Part shown: piece after piece, positions 18,804 through 28,747 of the stretch
Numbering within the stretch: position 1 is the first letter of the stretch
Layout of the letters: the number at the start of each line of letters is the position of its first letter
Assembly (NCBI RefSeq): GCF_003206715.1
Contig: NZ_PZJU01000049.1
Location: 1 to 64,000 of the forward strand
Origin: Salinicola peritrichatus
Lineage (GTDB): Bacteria; Pseudomonadota; Gammaproteobacteria; Pseudomonadales; Halomonadaceae
Reading direction: 5' to 3'
DNA: 64,000 bases
Notes under the pieces: model-generated
Told to the model about the DNA's origin: nothing
The model's database searches: none
Seen by the model: the letters and a program-made list of their open reading frames with translations, nothing else
Made by a program: the position numbers and the translations under genes

Positions 18804-19994
18804 ATGAATTCTCCTCGCTCCGCGACGTCCGCCCCTGGTGCGATGAATGGCGCCATGACCCCGATGACGCGCTACCGCGCCGATCTCGAGCGCGAGGATT
18901 TCAGTTATGACGCCGCCCAGGAGAATGCCGTCAAACACCTGCAGCGTCTTTACGACGACCTGCAGCGCACGCCGGCGCCGAAGCCGTCGGCTTCGACCGG
19001 CGAGTCCAAGCTGTCCAAGGTGGCGGGGCTGTTCGGCAAGCGCAAGGTGGTCGCGCCCGCCGCGCCGGCCCGGCCACAGGTCATGGGGCTCTACTTCTGG
19101 GGCGGTGTCGGCCGCGGCAAGACCTATCTGGTCGATGTCTTTTATGAGTCGCTGCCGTTCGAGCGCAAGATGCGCACGCACTTCAACCGCTTCATGCAGC
19201 GCGTGCACCGTGAGCTGGATGCCCACAAGGGCGAGAAGAATCCACTGACGCAGATCGCCGCCCAGTTCGCCCGCGAGGCGCGTGTCATCTGCTTCGATGA
19301 GTTCTACGTCAAGGACATCACCGATGCGATGATTCTGGGCAACCTGATGGAGGCACTGTTCGCCCAGGGCGTGGTACTGGTGGCGACTTCCAACATCGTG
19401 CCGGACGAGCTCTACAAGGATGGCCTGCAGCGTGCGCGGTTCCTGCCGGCGATCGATCTGATCAAGCGCCACTGCGAGGTGGTCAATGTCGATTCCGGCG
19501 TCGACTATCGTCTGCGTGCGCTGGAGCAGGTCGAGATCTTCCACTCACCGCTGGATGAAGAGGCCGAAAGGCTACTGGAAAAGAGCTTTCGTTCGGTGGC
19601 CGGAAGCGAAGGCCGCGAGAACGTCAGGCTGACGATCAACCATCGCGAGCTGACCGCGCGTCGGCTGCACGAGGGCGTGGTCTGGTTCGACTTCAAGATG
19701 CTCTGCGACGGTCCGCGTAGCCAGAATGACTACATCGAGCTGTCGCGGGAGTTCCACACCGTGCTGGTGTCGAACGTGCCGCGCCTGGGCGCCGCGACCG
19801 ACGACCAGGCAAGGCGCTTCATCAGCATGGTCGACGAGTTCTACGATCGCGCCGTCAAGTTGCTGCTATCGGCGGAAACCGAAGTCGAGTCGCTCTATTC
19901 GGGCGGTAATCTGAGCTTCGAGTTCGAACGTACCTTGTCGCGCTTGCAGGAGATGCAGTCTCGCGATTATCTGGCGCTGCCACACAAGCCTTGA
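18804..19994 (+). CDS. zapE: Cell-division AFG1-like ATPase ZapE
   Basis: A 396-residue AFG1/ZapE-family ATPase: Walker A GGVGRGKTYLVD (near residue 97), Walker B VICFDEFYVKDI. E. coli ZapE acts at the Z-ring under stress and also in quinone-related protein maintenance. The start has a 15-20 residue Ser/Ala-rich lead. A Lys/Ala/Pro-rich insert (about 58-90, ESKLSKVAGLFGKRKVV) sits before the Walker A strand and is not usual in the E. coli protein. The gene precedes rplM, as in E. coli and Pseudomonas. Confidence 0.94.
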   Translation: MNSPRSATSAPGAMNGAMTPMTRYRADLEREDFSYDAAQENAVKHLQRLYDDLQRTPAPKPSASTGESKLSKVAGLFGKRKVVAPAAPARPQVMGLYFWGGVGRGKTYLVDVFYESLPFERKMRTHFNRFMQRVHRELDAHKGEKNPLTQIAAQFAREARVICFDEFYVKDITDAMILGNLMEALFAQGVVLVATSNIVPDELYKDGLQRARFLPAIDLIKRHCEVVNVDSGVDYRLRALEQVEIFHSPLDEEAERLLEKSFRSVAGSEGRENVRLTINHRELTARRLHEGVVWFDFKMLCDGPRSQNDYIELSREFHTVLVSNVPRLGAATDDQARRFISMVDEFYDRAVKLLLSAETEVESLYSGGNLSFEFERTLSRLQEMQSRDYLALPHKP

Positions 19995-20139
19995 GCAGAT
20001 GGGGCGGAAAGCGCATGGGGCTTTCGCCCCTTGATCGGCTCGTGTACAATGCGCGCTCTTTGTTCCGTTACCCCTTGGGAAGCCGTAATCACTGGCTGGC
20101 TGGCGAAGCGGGTAACCCAAGAAAAATAGGGATGGCCGA

Positions 20140-20177
20140 GAAGCGCTTCGCTTCGACGCCCAAATACGCTTATTTGG
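20140..20177 (+). promoter_or_regulatory. Tandem hairpins in the rplM leader
   Basis: Two short perfect hairpins precede rplM: GAAGCG-CTT-CGCTTC (20140-20154) and CCAAATA-CGCT-TATTTGG (20160-20177). The second ends 10 bases before the ATG at 20188, in the place of a Shine-Dalgarno, and no good Shine-Dalgarno is seen. A -10-like TACAAT at 20045-20050 would give a leader of about 130 bases. In E. coli L13 is reported to repress rplM-rpsI; this may be the local operator, by inference. Confidence 0.4.
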
Positions 20178-20187
20178 TGAAACACTC

Positions 20188-20616
20188 ATGAAGACGTTCA
20201 GTGCCAAGCCGCAAACCGTGCAGCGCGACTGGTATGTCGTCGATGCATCGGGCAAGACGCTCGGTCGTCTGGCGACGGAAATCGCTCGTCGCCTGCGTGG
20301 CAAACACAAGCCGGAATACACCCCGCATGTCGACACCGGCGATTACATCGTCGTCGTCAATGCCGAGAAAGTGCGTGTCACCGGCAACAAGGCGCAAGCC
20401 AAGAATTATTACCGTCATACCGGTTACCCGGGCGGTCTGCGTTCCATGTCGTTCGAGAAGCTGATCGACCATGCGCCGGAACGTGTGATCGAGACCGCCG
20501 TCAAGGGCATGCTGCCGAAAGGACCGCTGGGTCGCGCCATGTACACCAAGCTCAAGGTGTATGCCGGTACCGAGCATCCGCACGCCGCGCAGCAGCCGCA
20601 AGAACTGAACATCTGA
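20188..20616 (+). CDS. rplM: 50S ribosomal protein L13
   Basis: A 142-residue L13, the usual length, with family blocks [45 protein letters not shown] and [20 protein letters not shown]. It binds 23S rRNA early in large-subunit assembly. It is followed 12 bases later by rpsI, the conserved two-gene operon. The leader is long and structured (20140-20177), with a poor ribosome site. Confidence 0.98.
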   Translation: MKTFSAKPQTVQRDWYVVDASGKTLGRLATEIARRLRGKHKPEYTPHVDTGDYIVVVNAEKVRVTGNKAQAKNYYRHTGYPGGLRSMSFEKLIDHAPERVIETAVKGMLPKGPLGRAMYTKLKVYAGTEHPHAAQQPQELNI

Positions 20617-20628
20617 GGGTAGACCGCT

Positions 20629-21018
20629 ATGGCACAACAGTACTACGGCACCGGGCGTCGCAAGACCTCCACCGCTCGCGTGTTTCTCAAGCCGGGCACC
20701 GGCAAGATCTCCGTCAACGACCGTGAGCTGGGCGAATATTTCGGCCGCGTGACCGCGCAGATGGTCGTGCGTCAGCCGCTCGAACTGACCGAAACCACCG
20801 AGCAGTTCGACGTCTATGTCACCGTCAAGGGTGGCGGCGGTTCCGCTCAGGCCGGCGCCATTCGTCACGGCATCACCCGTGCGCTGATGGACTACAACGA
20901 AGAGCTGCGCAAGCCGCTGCGCGCTGCCGGCTACGTGACCCGCGATGCGCGCGAGGTCGAGCGTAAGAAAGTGGGCCTGCGCAAAGCCCGCCGTCGCCCG
21001 CAGTTCTCCAAGCGCTGA
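20629..21018 (+). CDS. rpsI: 30S ribosomal protein S9
   Basis: A 129-residue S9 starting with [19 protein letters not shown] and ending in the basic tail RRRPQFSKR that reaches the P-site tRNA. The length is normal. GAGGGT precedes the ATG. The transcript should end at the strong terminator at 21046-21074. In Pseudomonas petABC (cytochrome bc1) follows; here sspA comes next, as in E. coli. Confidence 0.98.
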   Translation: MAQQYYGTGRRKTSTARVFLKPGTGKISVNDRELGEYFGRVTAQMVVRQPLELTETTEQFDVYVTVKGGGGSAQAGAIRHGITRALMDYNEELRKPLRAAGYVTRDAREVERKKVGLRKARRRPQFSKR

Positions 21019-21045
21019 TCCTTTCGGGATCGCTTCCGCGCTCGA

Positions 21046-21074
21046 CGCCCGACTTCCCACAGTCGGGCGTTTTT
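21046..21074 (+). terminator. Rho-independent terminator of rplM-rpsI
   Basis: Perfect 9-base stem CGCCCGACT / AGTCGGGCG with a six-base loop, followed at once by TTTTT. Classic intrinsic terminator 27 bases after the rpsI stop. Confidence 0.93.
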
Positions 21075-21186
21075 GCTGTTGGAAGTGGCGCCATGGGCAT
21101 CGGTCTCTTCACGATCGGTGGTGTTCGCCCTGGCCAGTTGCCTGACGTGTTATCATTGGCTGTTGAATCAATGCGAGGAAAGTTTC

Positions 21187-21813
21187 ATGGGTGTAGTGGC
21201 CAAGCGATCGTCGATGACCTTCTACTCCGGCAGCGATGACCATTTCAGTCATCGCGTGAGAATCGTGCTGGCCGAGAAGGGCGTGGCCGTCGATATCCTG
21301 GATGTCTCGGCCGACGAGCACAATGCCGAATTGGCCGACTTGAATCCGTACAACAGCGTCCCCACGTTGCTTGATCGCGACCTGGTGCTCTACGAGTCCA
21401 AGGTCATGATGGAGTATCTCGATGAGCGTTTCCCGCATCCGCCGCTGCTTCCGGTATATCCGGTCGCGCGGGCCCAGAGCCGTCTATGGATGCATCGCAT
21501 CGAGCGCGAGTGGTGTCCGCTGGTCGAGCAGATCCAGCAGGGTGCCAAGAAAGACGCCGACAAGGCACGCAAGGAGTTGCGCGAGAGCCTGACGGGCATT
21601 TCGCCGATCTTCGAGGACATGCCGTACTTCATGAGCGAAGAGTTTACGCTGGTCGACTGTTGTATCGCGCCGATCCTTTGGCGTTTGCCGATACTGGGCG
21701 TGGAATTGCCCGAGAAGCAGGTCAAGCCGCTCATGAGTTACATGGAGCGTGTCTTTGCGCGCGATGCATTCAAGGTGTCGCTGTCCGAATCCGAACGTGA
21801 GATGCGTAGCTGA
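21187..21813 (+). CDS. sspA: Stringent starvation protein A
   Basis: A 208-residue GST-fold protein that binds RNA polymerase in starvation. The thioredoxin-like half ([41 protein letters not shown]) and the helical half are complete; the conserved surface motif P-H-P in [12 protein letters not shown] is visible. The start at 21187 follows AGGAAAG; an earlier in-frame ATG at 21073 would overlap the rpsI terminator. Operon with sspB, 38 bases on. Confidence 0.94.
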   Translation: MGVVAKRSSMTFYSGSDDHFSHRVRIVLAEKGVAVDILDVSADEHNAELADLNPYNSVPTLLDRDLVLYESKVMMEYLDERFPHPPLLPVYPVARAQSRLWMHRIEREWCPLVEQIQQGAKKDADKARKELRESLTGISPIFEDMPYFMSEEFTLVDCCIAPILWRLPILGVELPEKQVKPLMSYMERVFARDAFKVSLSESEREMRS

Positions 21814-21851
21814 TACGGCATTCGTCGTAAGCTGCCCGAGGGGAGATGACA

Positions 21852-22337
21852 ATGCTGACGAGCCGTCCCTATCTGGCAAGAGCCCTGTACGAGTGGTTGC
21901 TCGATAACGACCAGACGCCTTACATCGTCGTCGACGCCGGGAAGGCGGGCGTCAGGGTTCCGCAGCAGTTCGTGCAGAACGGCCAGATCGTATTGAATAT
22001 CGCACCGGCTGCCGTTCGCGACCTGGCCATCGACAATGCCGCCATCACCTTCGGCGCGCGTTTCAGCGGTCAGCCGATGCAGGTAGTCGTACCGACCGAC
22101 GCTCTGATCGCCATCTATGCCCGTGAGAACGGGGTCGGCATGGTGTTTGGTCAGGAGCCGGTCATGCCCGCTTACTCCAGCGAAGAGGAGGCGGCGTTGG
22201 AAGGCGAAGAGCGCCCGTCGCTGGAAGGTATCGAGGGGCGGTCGGACGAAGCGCCTGCCGAGCCCGCCGCCGACAAGGATGGCGAGTCATCGGGCCGGCC
22301 TGAGAAAGGCAAGCCCTCGCTGCGCATCGTCAAATAG
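21852..22337 (+). CDS. sspB: ClpXP adaptor SspB
   Basis: A 161-residue protein: an N-terminal SspB fold (about 1-110; LTSRPYLARALYEWLLDN, FVQNGQIVLNIAP, FSGQPMQVVVPTDALIAIYA) that binds ssrA-tagged proteins and a flexible acidic linker. The end KGKPSLRIVK is the XB motif that docks on ClpX. ATG 21852 is preferred over 21846 because GAGGGGAG is then seven bases away. The gene ends at a strong terminator facing dolP. Confidence 0.95.
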   Translation: MLTSRPYLARALYEWLLDNDQTPYIVVDAGKAGVRVPQQFVQNGQIVLNIAPAAVRDLAIDNAAITFGARFSGQPMQVVVPTDALIAIYARENGVGMVFGQEPVMPAYSSEEEAALEGEERPSLEGIEGRSDEAPAEPAADKDGESSGRPEKGKPSLRIVK

Positions 22338-22361
22338 AGCGCATTGCCAAGTGGCTAAACA

Positions 22362-22395
22362 GCCGCCGTCGGAAATCTTCCGGCGGCGGCTTTTT
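22362..22395 (+). terminator. Rho-independent terminator of sspAB
   Basis: Stem GCCGCCGTCGGAA / TTCCGGCGGCGGC (one G-T pair) with a three-base loop, followed by TTTTT at 22391-22395. It lies between the convergent sspB and dolP. Confidence 0.9.
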
Positions 22396-22418
22396 CAATG
22401 CCTGGAAATGGGTCGTCC

Positions 22419-22973
22419 TCAGTTCAGGTATTCGAATACCTTGACGATACGCTGTACGCCGCCCACGCCGGATGCGGCGCCGACCACTTCGCTGGCTTGC
22501 TCCTGGGTGACCATGCCCATCAGATAGACGGTGCCATTTTCGGTGATCACGCGGATCAGGTTGGCGTCCACGTTTTCGTTGGCGGCCAGATTGGCCTTGA
22601 TGCGGCCGGTGATCCAGGTGTCGGTCATGCGTTGGCTGATCGGCGTATTGGCCGAGACCGTCAGTTCGTTATGCACTTGGCGTACGCTGCGCACGTTACG
22701 GGCGATCTCGCCGGCACGCTGCTTCAGTTCGTCGCTAGGAACCTGGCCGGTCAGCAGCACGTTGCTGTTATAACTGTCGACGTTGACATGGGCATCACCA
22801 TAGCGGGCATCCGCTGCTGTCAGATCCTGGTAGATCTTTTTCTGAATGGTACTGTCCTCGACTTTCGCCCCCGGGGTGCGCTCGGCGTAGTTTTCCTGTG
22901 AACCGTTGCTGGCGCAGCCGCCCAATGTGAGCAGGGCGATCAGGCAGGAGGAAACGATCAGGGTCTTCTTCAT
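22419..22973 (-). CDS. dolP: Outer-membrane BON-domain lipoprotein DolP
   Basis: A 184-residue lipoprotein. The signal peptide ends in the lipobox LGGC with Cys20 as the lipidated residue. Two BON domains follow (about 45-110 and 118-184; DAHVNVDSYNSNVLLTGQVP and NVDANLIRVITENGTVYLMG). E. coli DolP (YraP) sits at the outer membrane and division site and supports envelope integrity. The ATG at 22973 is used; a GTG nine bases upstream is possible. Last gene of lpoA-yraN-diaA-dolP. Confidence 0.92.
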   Translation of the reverse strand: MKKTLIVSSCLIALLTLGGCASNGSQENYAERTPGAKVEDSTIQKKIYQDLTAADARYGDAHVNVDSYNSNVLLTGQVPSDELKQRAGEIARNVRSVRQVHNELTVSANTPISQRMTDTWITGRIKANLAANENVDANLIRVITENGTVYLMGMVTQEQASEVVGAASGVGGVQRIVKVFEYLN

Positions 22974-22978
22974 AAGGC

Positions 22979-23941
<963 letters not shown>

Positions 23942-23958
<17 letters not shown>

Positions 23959-25834
23959 CGTCGTTGCCGTGCACGCTGTCACCGTCATCCAGCGCCGCGC
24001 CGTTGAGTTCCTGGCCGGAGGCCGTCGTGTCAGTGTCCGTTGACGGTTCATCGAGATCGGCAGGCGATCCGCTGGCATCGGAGGGGGATGCCGGTGCGAT
24101 CAACAGCGGCTGCGGAATCCCCGACTGGAACTGCGCCCAGGGCAGCGTGCGCTGGATGCGTCCGTCATCGCGTGCTTGCAGATTGCCGGTGGCACCGAAA
24201 ACCTGGGTATTGGGCAGTGCCTGGATCAACGGCAGGCGGCGGGCGAGTTCGAACGCATCGACGCCCATGGCGTTCAGCTTGAGTAGCCCCGGATCGTCCT
24301 GGCCTACCAGTTGGCGGTAGGTGGAAACGAAAGGCAGGGCGTCGACACCGCCGACGGCGGCGTCGGGGATCATCCACGGGATATCGACGAACTGGACGTC
24401 GTTGAGGTCATGGTCGGCTCGCGGTTGCGGCGTGCCTTCGTAAAGGTGCGACGTTGCGTAGATCGGCAGATCCGCGGCGTAGTAGAAATCCAGCGTGGGT
24501 GGCACTTGCCGGGCGTAAGTGGGTAGCGCGAGCAGAAACAGCATGTCCATGCTCGAAGGATCGCTGTTGAGCAGGTTGCGTACGGCGCTCGCCACGGAAC
24601 CCGAAGGGTCGTAGCTGACCACCGAGGCGACACGGCCGCCTTCGTCCTCCCAGCGTTTGCGGAAAGCGGCCAGGATGCGCGAGCCCCATTCGTTGTCGGG
24701 CACCATGATGCCGGCGCGGCGATGGCCGTCGAGATGGGCGCGATGCGCGACCTGGCGGGCCTCGTCCTCGGCGGACAGTCCGTACTGGAACAGGTTGGTG
24801 GCGTTGTTGCGCGAATGCTCGCCATAATTCAGCGCCAGTGTCGGCAGGGGGACGTTGTCCCGGCTTTCCAGCTCGCTCACCTTGTCCTTGTCCAGGGGGC
24901 CGATGACCGCCTGGGCGCCGCTCATCGTCGCCTGGGCGTACAGCGCGTCGATGTTCTGCTGGCTGGAGTCGATGAACGTCAGCCGCGGCGTGTTCTCGCC
25001 TTGCGCCCTGGCGTCGTCAGCGCGGGTTTCGAGCCCTTGACGGATGGCCGAAGCGATGCTGGCCAGCGGTCCGCTCTCCGGCAGCAACACCGCGATCTGG
25101 TCGATCTCGTTGCCCTCGACCTGGCGCAGCGCCGTCAGGTCCTGGGGCAGGCGGCGATTGGCGGGGTGGTCCGGATAACGGCTGCGCCACTGATCCAGGC
25201 GGTCGAAGAGGCCGGAGACGTCGCCGCCGCTGGTACGATAGAGCCGGGCCAGATCGACCCAGCCCTGAGTGATCGGGTCGTCGCTGATGGCGGCCAGGGC
25301 ATCGAGCGCGGTGGGGCTCAGGCGCGACAGCGGCTTCCAGATCTCGTCGTTGAGCTCATAGGGCGCATTGTCGCGCTGCAGACCGATCAGCAGGCGCGAC
25401 GCCGCCTCGGGTTCTCCGATCATGTTCAGAGCGATGCCGCGACGGTAGCGTAGCGTCTGGGCGTCGTCCTGGGCGATGGGGGTCGTGCTGTTCAGGATGT
25501 CGGTGGCGCGGATGACGCTCCAGCCATCCTCCTCGGCGAGCCCCGCATCGGAAAGCACCATGGCCCAGCGCACCCGCTGGGAGGCGTCGAGCTGAGCGCT
25601 GTCGATCTGCCCGGCGATCTGCAGTGCCTGCGCCGAGTCGCTCTGGCGTGCTAGCATGTCGGCCGCTTCGAGACGGGTCGCCGCAGCCTGCTGTCCGCTC
25701 TGCTGGTTGGCTTGCTCGAGCAGCTCCTCGGCGCTCGGGCCGGTGATGCTCTGCATCATGCCCTGGCCGGCACAGCCTGCCAGAATCAGTGTTGCCATCA
25801 ATGGCAGGAGAAATCGCCGCAGCGCGTAACGCAT
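23942..25834 (-). CDS. lpoA: Penicillin-binding protein activator LpoA
   Basis: A 630-residue outer-membrane lipoprotein with lipobox LAGC (Cys21). The N-terminal half is built of TPR-like helices (about 30-260). The C-terminal half is a periplasmic-binding-protein-like domain (about 280-580; IAVLLPESGPLASIASAIRQG, AQAVIGPLDKDKV). LpoA reaches through the peptidoglycan to stimulate PBP1A. The tail is rich in Ser, Asp and Thr. The ATG at 25834 (MRYALRRFLLPLM) gives a proper signal peptide; longer readings do not. Confidence 0.92.
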
Positions 25835-26054
25835 AGTGTCTTTCCCTTTACGTGTTGAGAGGCCTGGCGGTCTTGCGGCCGATCGCGGTGATCGACATGG
25901 CTGGCCCCGTTCCTTGTTCCGCCGGACGAGCCATGAGAGTCGGCGGTGTCGTCGGCCGACAGTCCAATCCCTTTGGACGGTTCCTTGAACTGACAAGTGG
26001 CGCCTGCTCGGCAGGCGTAATGTCTGAATGCACCTCTATCCGGGATGGTATCGA

Positions 26055-26918
26055 ATGAGCGAGACAAAGGAAGGCGTATTGTACGTGGTCGCTACGCCGA
26101 TTGGGAATCTCGAAGACATGAGCGCCCGGGCGGCGCGCACGCTCGCGCAAGTGGATGCCATCGCCGCGGAAGATACCCGCCACACGCTGCGGCTGCTCCA
26201 GCACCTCGGTATCGAGCGTCCATTGATTTCGCTGCACGAACATAACGAAGCGGCGCGGGTTGCGCGTCTGCGCGAGCGGCTCGAGGCCGGGGGCCAACTA
26301 GCCCTGGTCAGCGATGCGGGGACGCCGCTGATTTCCGATCCCGGCTTCGTGCTGGTGCGGGAGTTGCGGCGTGCCGGCTGCCGGGTGGTGCCGGTTCCCG
26401 GCCCTAGTGCGCTGATTGCCGCACTCAGCGTGGCGGGTCTGCCCACCGATCGTTTCACCTTCGAGGGGTTTCTGCCCGCCAAGTCGGCCTCGCGCCGGCG
26501 TCAGCTGGAGATGGGAGCCATGCGCGCAGAGACGCGCGTCTTCTATGAGTCGCCGCATCGCATTCGCGATCTGCTCGGCGACATCGAACAGACCCTGGGC
26601 GAGCGCCAGGTGGTGTTGGCGCGGGAGCTGACCAAGACGTTCGAGACCCTGCTGGACGGCACGGCGGCGGAATTGTTGCAGCGGATGGAGGCCGATCCCG
26701 ACCAGGCGCGCGGCGAGTTCGTGGTGATGCTGGCAGGAGCGCCGCCGGCCGATACGACGACGGATGACAGTGAGGGAGAGGCGCTGATCCAGGCGCTGCT
26801 CGACGAAGGGGTGGCGGTGAAGAGCGCTGCGGCCGTGGCGACCCGGATGCTGGGCGGGCGCCGCAAACAGTGGTATCAACTCGCGCTGCGGCTCAAGGCG
26901 GATGGCGAGCCAGACTGA
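26055..26918 (+). CDS. rsmI: 16S rRNA 2'-O-methyltransferase RsmI
   Basis: A 287-residue SAM-dependent enzyme of the tetrapyrrole-methylase fold that methylates the ribose of C1402 in 16S rRNA, paired with RsmH at the same base. Signature blocks are LYVVATPIGNLEDMSARA, AEDTRHTLRLL, SDAGTPLISDPGF and VVPVPGPSALIAALSVAGL. It is divergent from lpoA over a 220-base gap. The gap holds a perfect 7-base hairpin (CGCCTGC-TCG-GCAGGCG, 26001-26017). Confidence 0.96.
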   Translation: MSETKEGVLYVVATPIGNLEDMSARAARTLAQVDAIAAEDTRHTLRLLQHLGIERPLISLHEHNEAARVARLRERLEAGGQLALVSDAGTPLISDPGFVLVRELRRAGCRVVPVPGPSALIAALSVAGLPTDRFTFEGFLPAKSASRRRQLEMGAMRAETRVFYESPHRIRDLLGDIEQTLGERQVVLARELTKTFETLLDGTAAELLQRMEADPDQARGEFVVMLAGAPPADTTTDDSEGEALIQALLDEGVAVKSAAAVATRMLGGRRKQWYQLALRLKADGEPD

Positions 26919-27005
26919 ACGGGCGCATTCGAGCCGGAAATTGTCGCCGTCGGGCGACGCTTTCGAGGGGCTCGACAATCAATCGGGCAACGCACCACGG
27001 CAGCC

Positions 27006-27034
27006 TTGAGAGGGCCTCGGGGGGCTGGTATTCT
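27006..27034 (+). promoter_or_regulatory. Sigma-70 promoter of rnpB
   Basis: TTGAGA (27006-27011), 17-base spacer, TATTCT (27029-27034). The start would fall 7-10 bases on, near the visible 5' end of RNase P RNA. Confidence 0.7.
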
Positions 27035-27043
27035 TGCGCGCTT

Positions 27044-27393
<350 letters not shown>

Positions 27394-27427
27394 CTTCGAT
27401 TTTTCGCCGTCCGTAACCGAGAACCCC

Positions 27428-28408
27428 ATGCTGCACCGCGACAACGCTCCACAGGCACCCGCAAGCGGTACGGCCGGTCTACCGGACTTCCGCCACACCA
27501 GCGTTCTGCTCGACGGTGCCGTGGACGCCCTGGTGCAGTCGCCGGCGGGCGCCTATCTCGACGGCACCTTCGGTCGCGGCGGTCATTCGCGCGCGATCCT
27601 TCAGCGTCTGGACGCCAGCGGGCGATTGTTGGCCATCGACCGCGACCCGGCGGCGCTCGAGGCCGCCGCCCAGATCGACGACCCGCGCTTTATCATCCGC
27701 CGCGGCGTGTTCGCCGAACTCGACCGCCACGCGGCTGCCGAAGGGCTCGAGGGACGGCTCGACGGCGTGCTTCTCGATGTCGGCGTTTCGTCACCGCAAC
27801 TGGATGACCCCGAGCGCGGTTTCAGCTTTCTTCGCAACGGCCCGCTGGACATGCGCATGGATCCCGCTTCGGGCATCAGCGCCGCCGAATGGCTCGCGCG
27901 CAGCGACGAGCAGGAGATGGCGCGGGTGTTCAAGACCTATGGCGAGGAACGCTTCGCCAAGCGCATCGCCCGGGCCATCGTCGCTGCCCGGCGCGAAGCG
28001 CCGATTACCCATACCCATCCGTTCGCCGAGATCGTCAAGGCCGCGCATCCCGCGTGGGAAAAAGGCAAGCATCCGGCGACACGAGTGTTTCAGGCCATTC
28101 GCATCCATCTCAACGACGAACTCGGCCAGCTCGAGCGAGCGTTGACCGCTGCACTGAATGCCCTGGCTCCCGGTGGCAGGCTGGTGGTGATCAGCTTCCA
28201 CTCGCTGGAGGATCGGCTGGTCAAGCGTTTCATCCGCGATCAGTCTCGCGGCGACACTCACTTGCCCCGGGGCATGCCGATACGCGAGGATCAGCTCAAC
28301 AAGCGGCTCAAGCCGGTGGGCAAGGCGCTGCGCCCCGGTGCGAGCGAAGTCGATGCCAATCCCCGCGCGCGTAGCGCGGTGATGCGCATCGCCGAGAAGT
28401 TGGTGTAA
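27428..28408 (+). CDS. rsmH: 16S rRNA N4-methyltransferase RsmH (MraW)
   Basis: A 326-residue SAM-dependent enzyme that methylates N4 of C1402 in 16S rRNA. Blocks: [55 protein letters not shown] and [14 protein letters not shown]. The length is slightly above E. coli (313), with a short N-terminal lead. It opens the dcw cluster and starts only about 35 bases after rnpB. There is no separate promoter or clear ribosome site, and mraZ is absent. Confidence 0.96.
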   Translation: MLHRDNAPQAPASGTAGLPDFRHTSVLLDGAVDALVQSPAGAYLDGTFGRGGHSRAILQRLDASGRLLAIDRDPAALEAAAQIDDPRFIIRRGVFAELDRHAAAEGLEGRLDGVLLDVGVSSPQLDDPERGFSFLRNGPLDMRMDPASGISAAEWLARSDEQEMARVFKTYGEERFAKRIARAIVAARREAPITHTHPFAEIVKAAHPAWEKGKHPATRVFQAIRIHLNDELGQLERALTAALNALAPGGRLVVISFHSLEDRLVKRFIRDQSRGDTHLPRGMPIREDQLNKRLKPVGKALRPGASEVDANPRARSAVMRIAEKLV

Positions 28409-28417
28409 AGGAGTCAC

Positions 28418-28747
28418 ATGGCCGTTCAAGGAAGACGCAGTCCGCTGGGAATCGGCGACTGGCCATTTGCCCGCCGTGCGGGCTCGCGTTCGTTCCTGTT
28501 GAGTATCCTGGTGGTTGCCATCCTGATCACCGCCTTGGCGATCATCAGCACGTCCCACCTGACCCGCCTGCAGTACGCTCGTCTACAGAAGCTCGAGAAC
28601 CAGCGCGACGCCTTGCAGACGGAGTGGGGGCGTCTGCTGCTCGAAGAGAGCACCTGGTCGTCGCCGGCTCGGATCGAGTCGCTCGCCAGCCAGCGTCTGG
28701 ACATGCGCGTACCGAGCGTCGACGAAGTCAAGGTGATCCGTCCATGA
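28418..28747 (+). CDS. ftsL: Cell-division protein FtsL
   Basis: A 109-residue bitopic protein: cytoplasmic lead (1-26), one membrane helix (about 27-47, LLSILVVAILITALAII), then a leucine-zipper-like periplasmic coiled coil (RLQYARLQKLENQRDALQ). It forms the FtsQLB divisome complex with FtsB and FtsQ. AAAGGAG precedes the ATG. The stop overlaps the ftsI start (ATGA). Confidence 0.93.
   Translation: MAVQGRRSPLGIGDWPFARRAGSRSFLLSILVVAILITALAIISTSHLTRLQYARLQKLENQRDALQTEWGRLLLEESTWSSPARIESLASQRLDMRVPSVDEVKVIRP

Noticed and set aside
21120-21160. Sigma-70 promoter for sspA (TTGCCT...TATCAT)
   Set aside because: The two hexamers are only 7 bases apart; no -35 at proper distance was found.
25835-25996. 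Upstream extension of lpoA to 25996
   Set aside because: It adds 54 residues that would bury the signal peptide and lipobox; the start at 25834 is better.
26919-27005. Terminator after rsmI
   Set aside because: GTCGGGCGAC-like pairing exists but is short and lacks a T-run; not enough to call.
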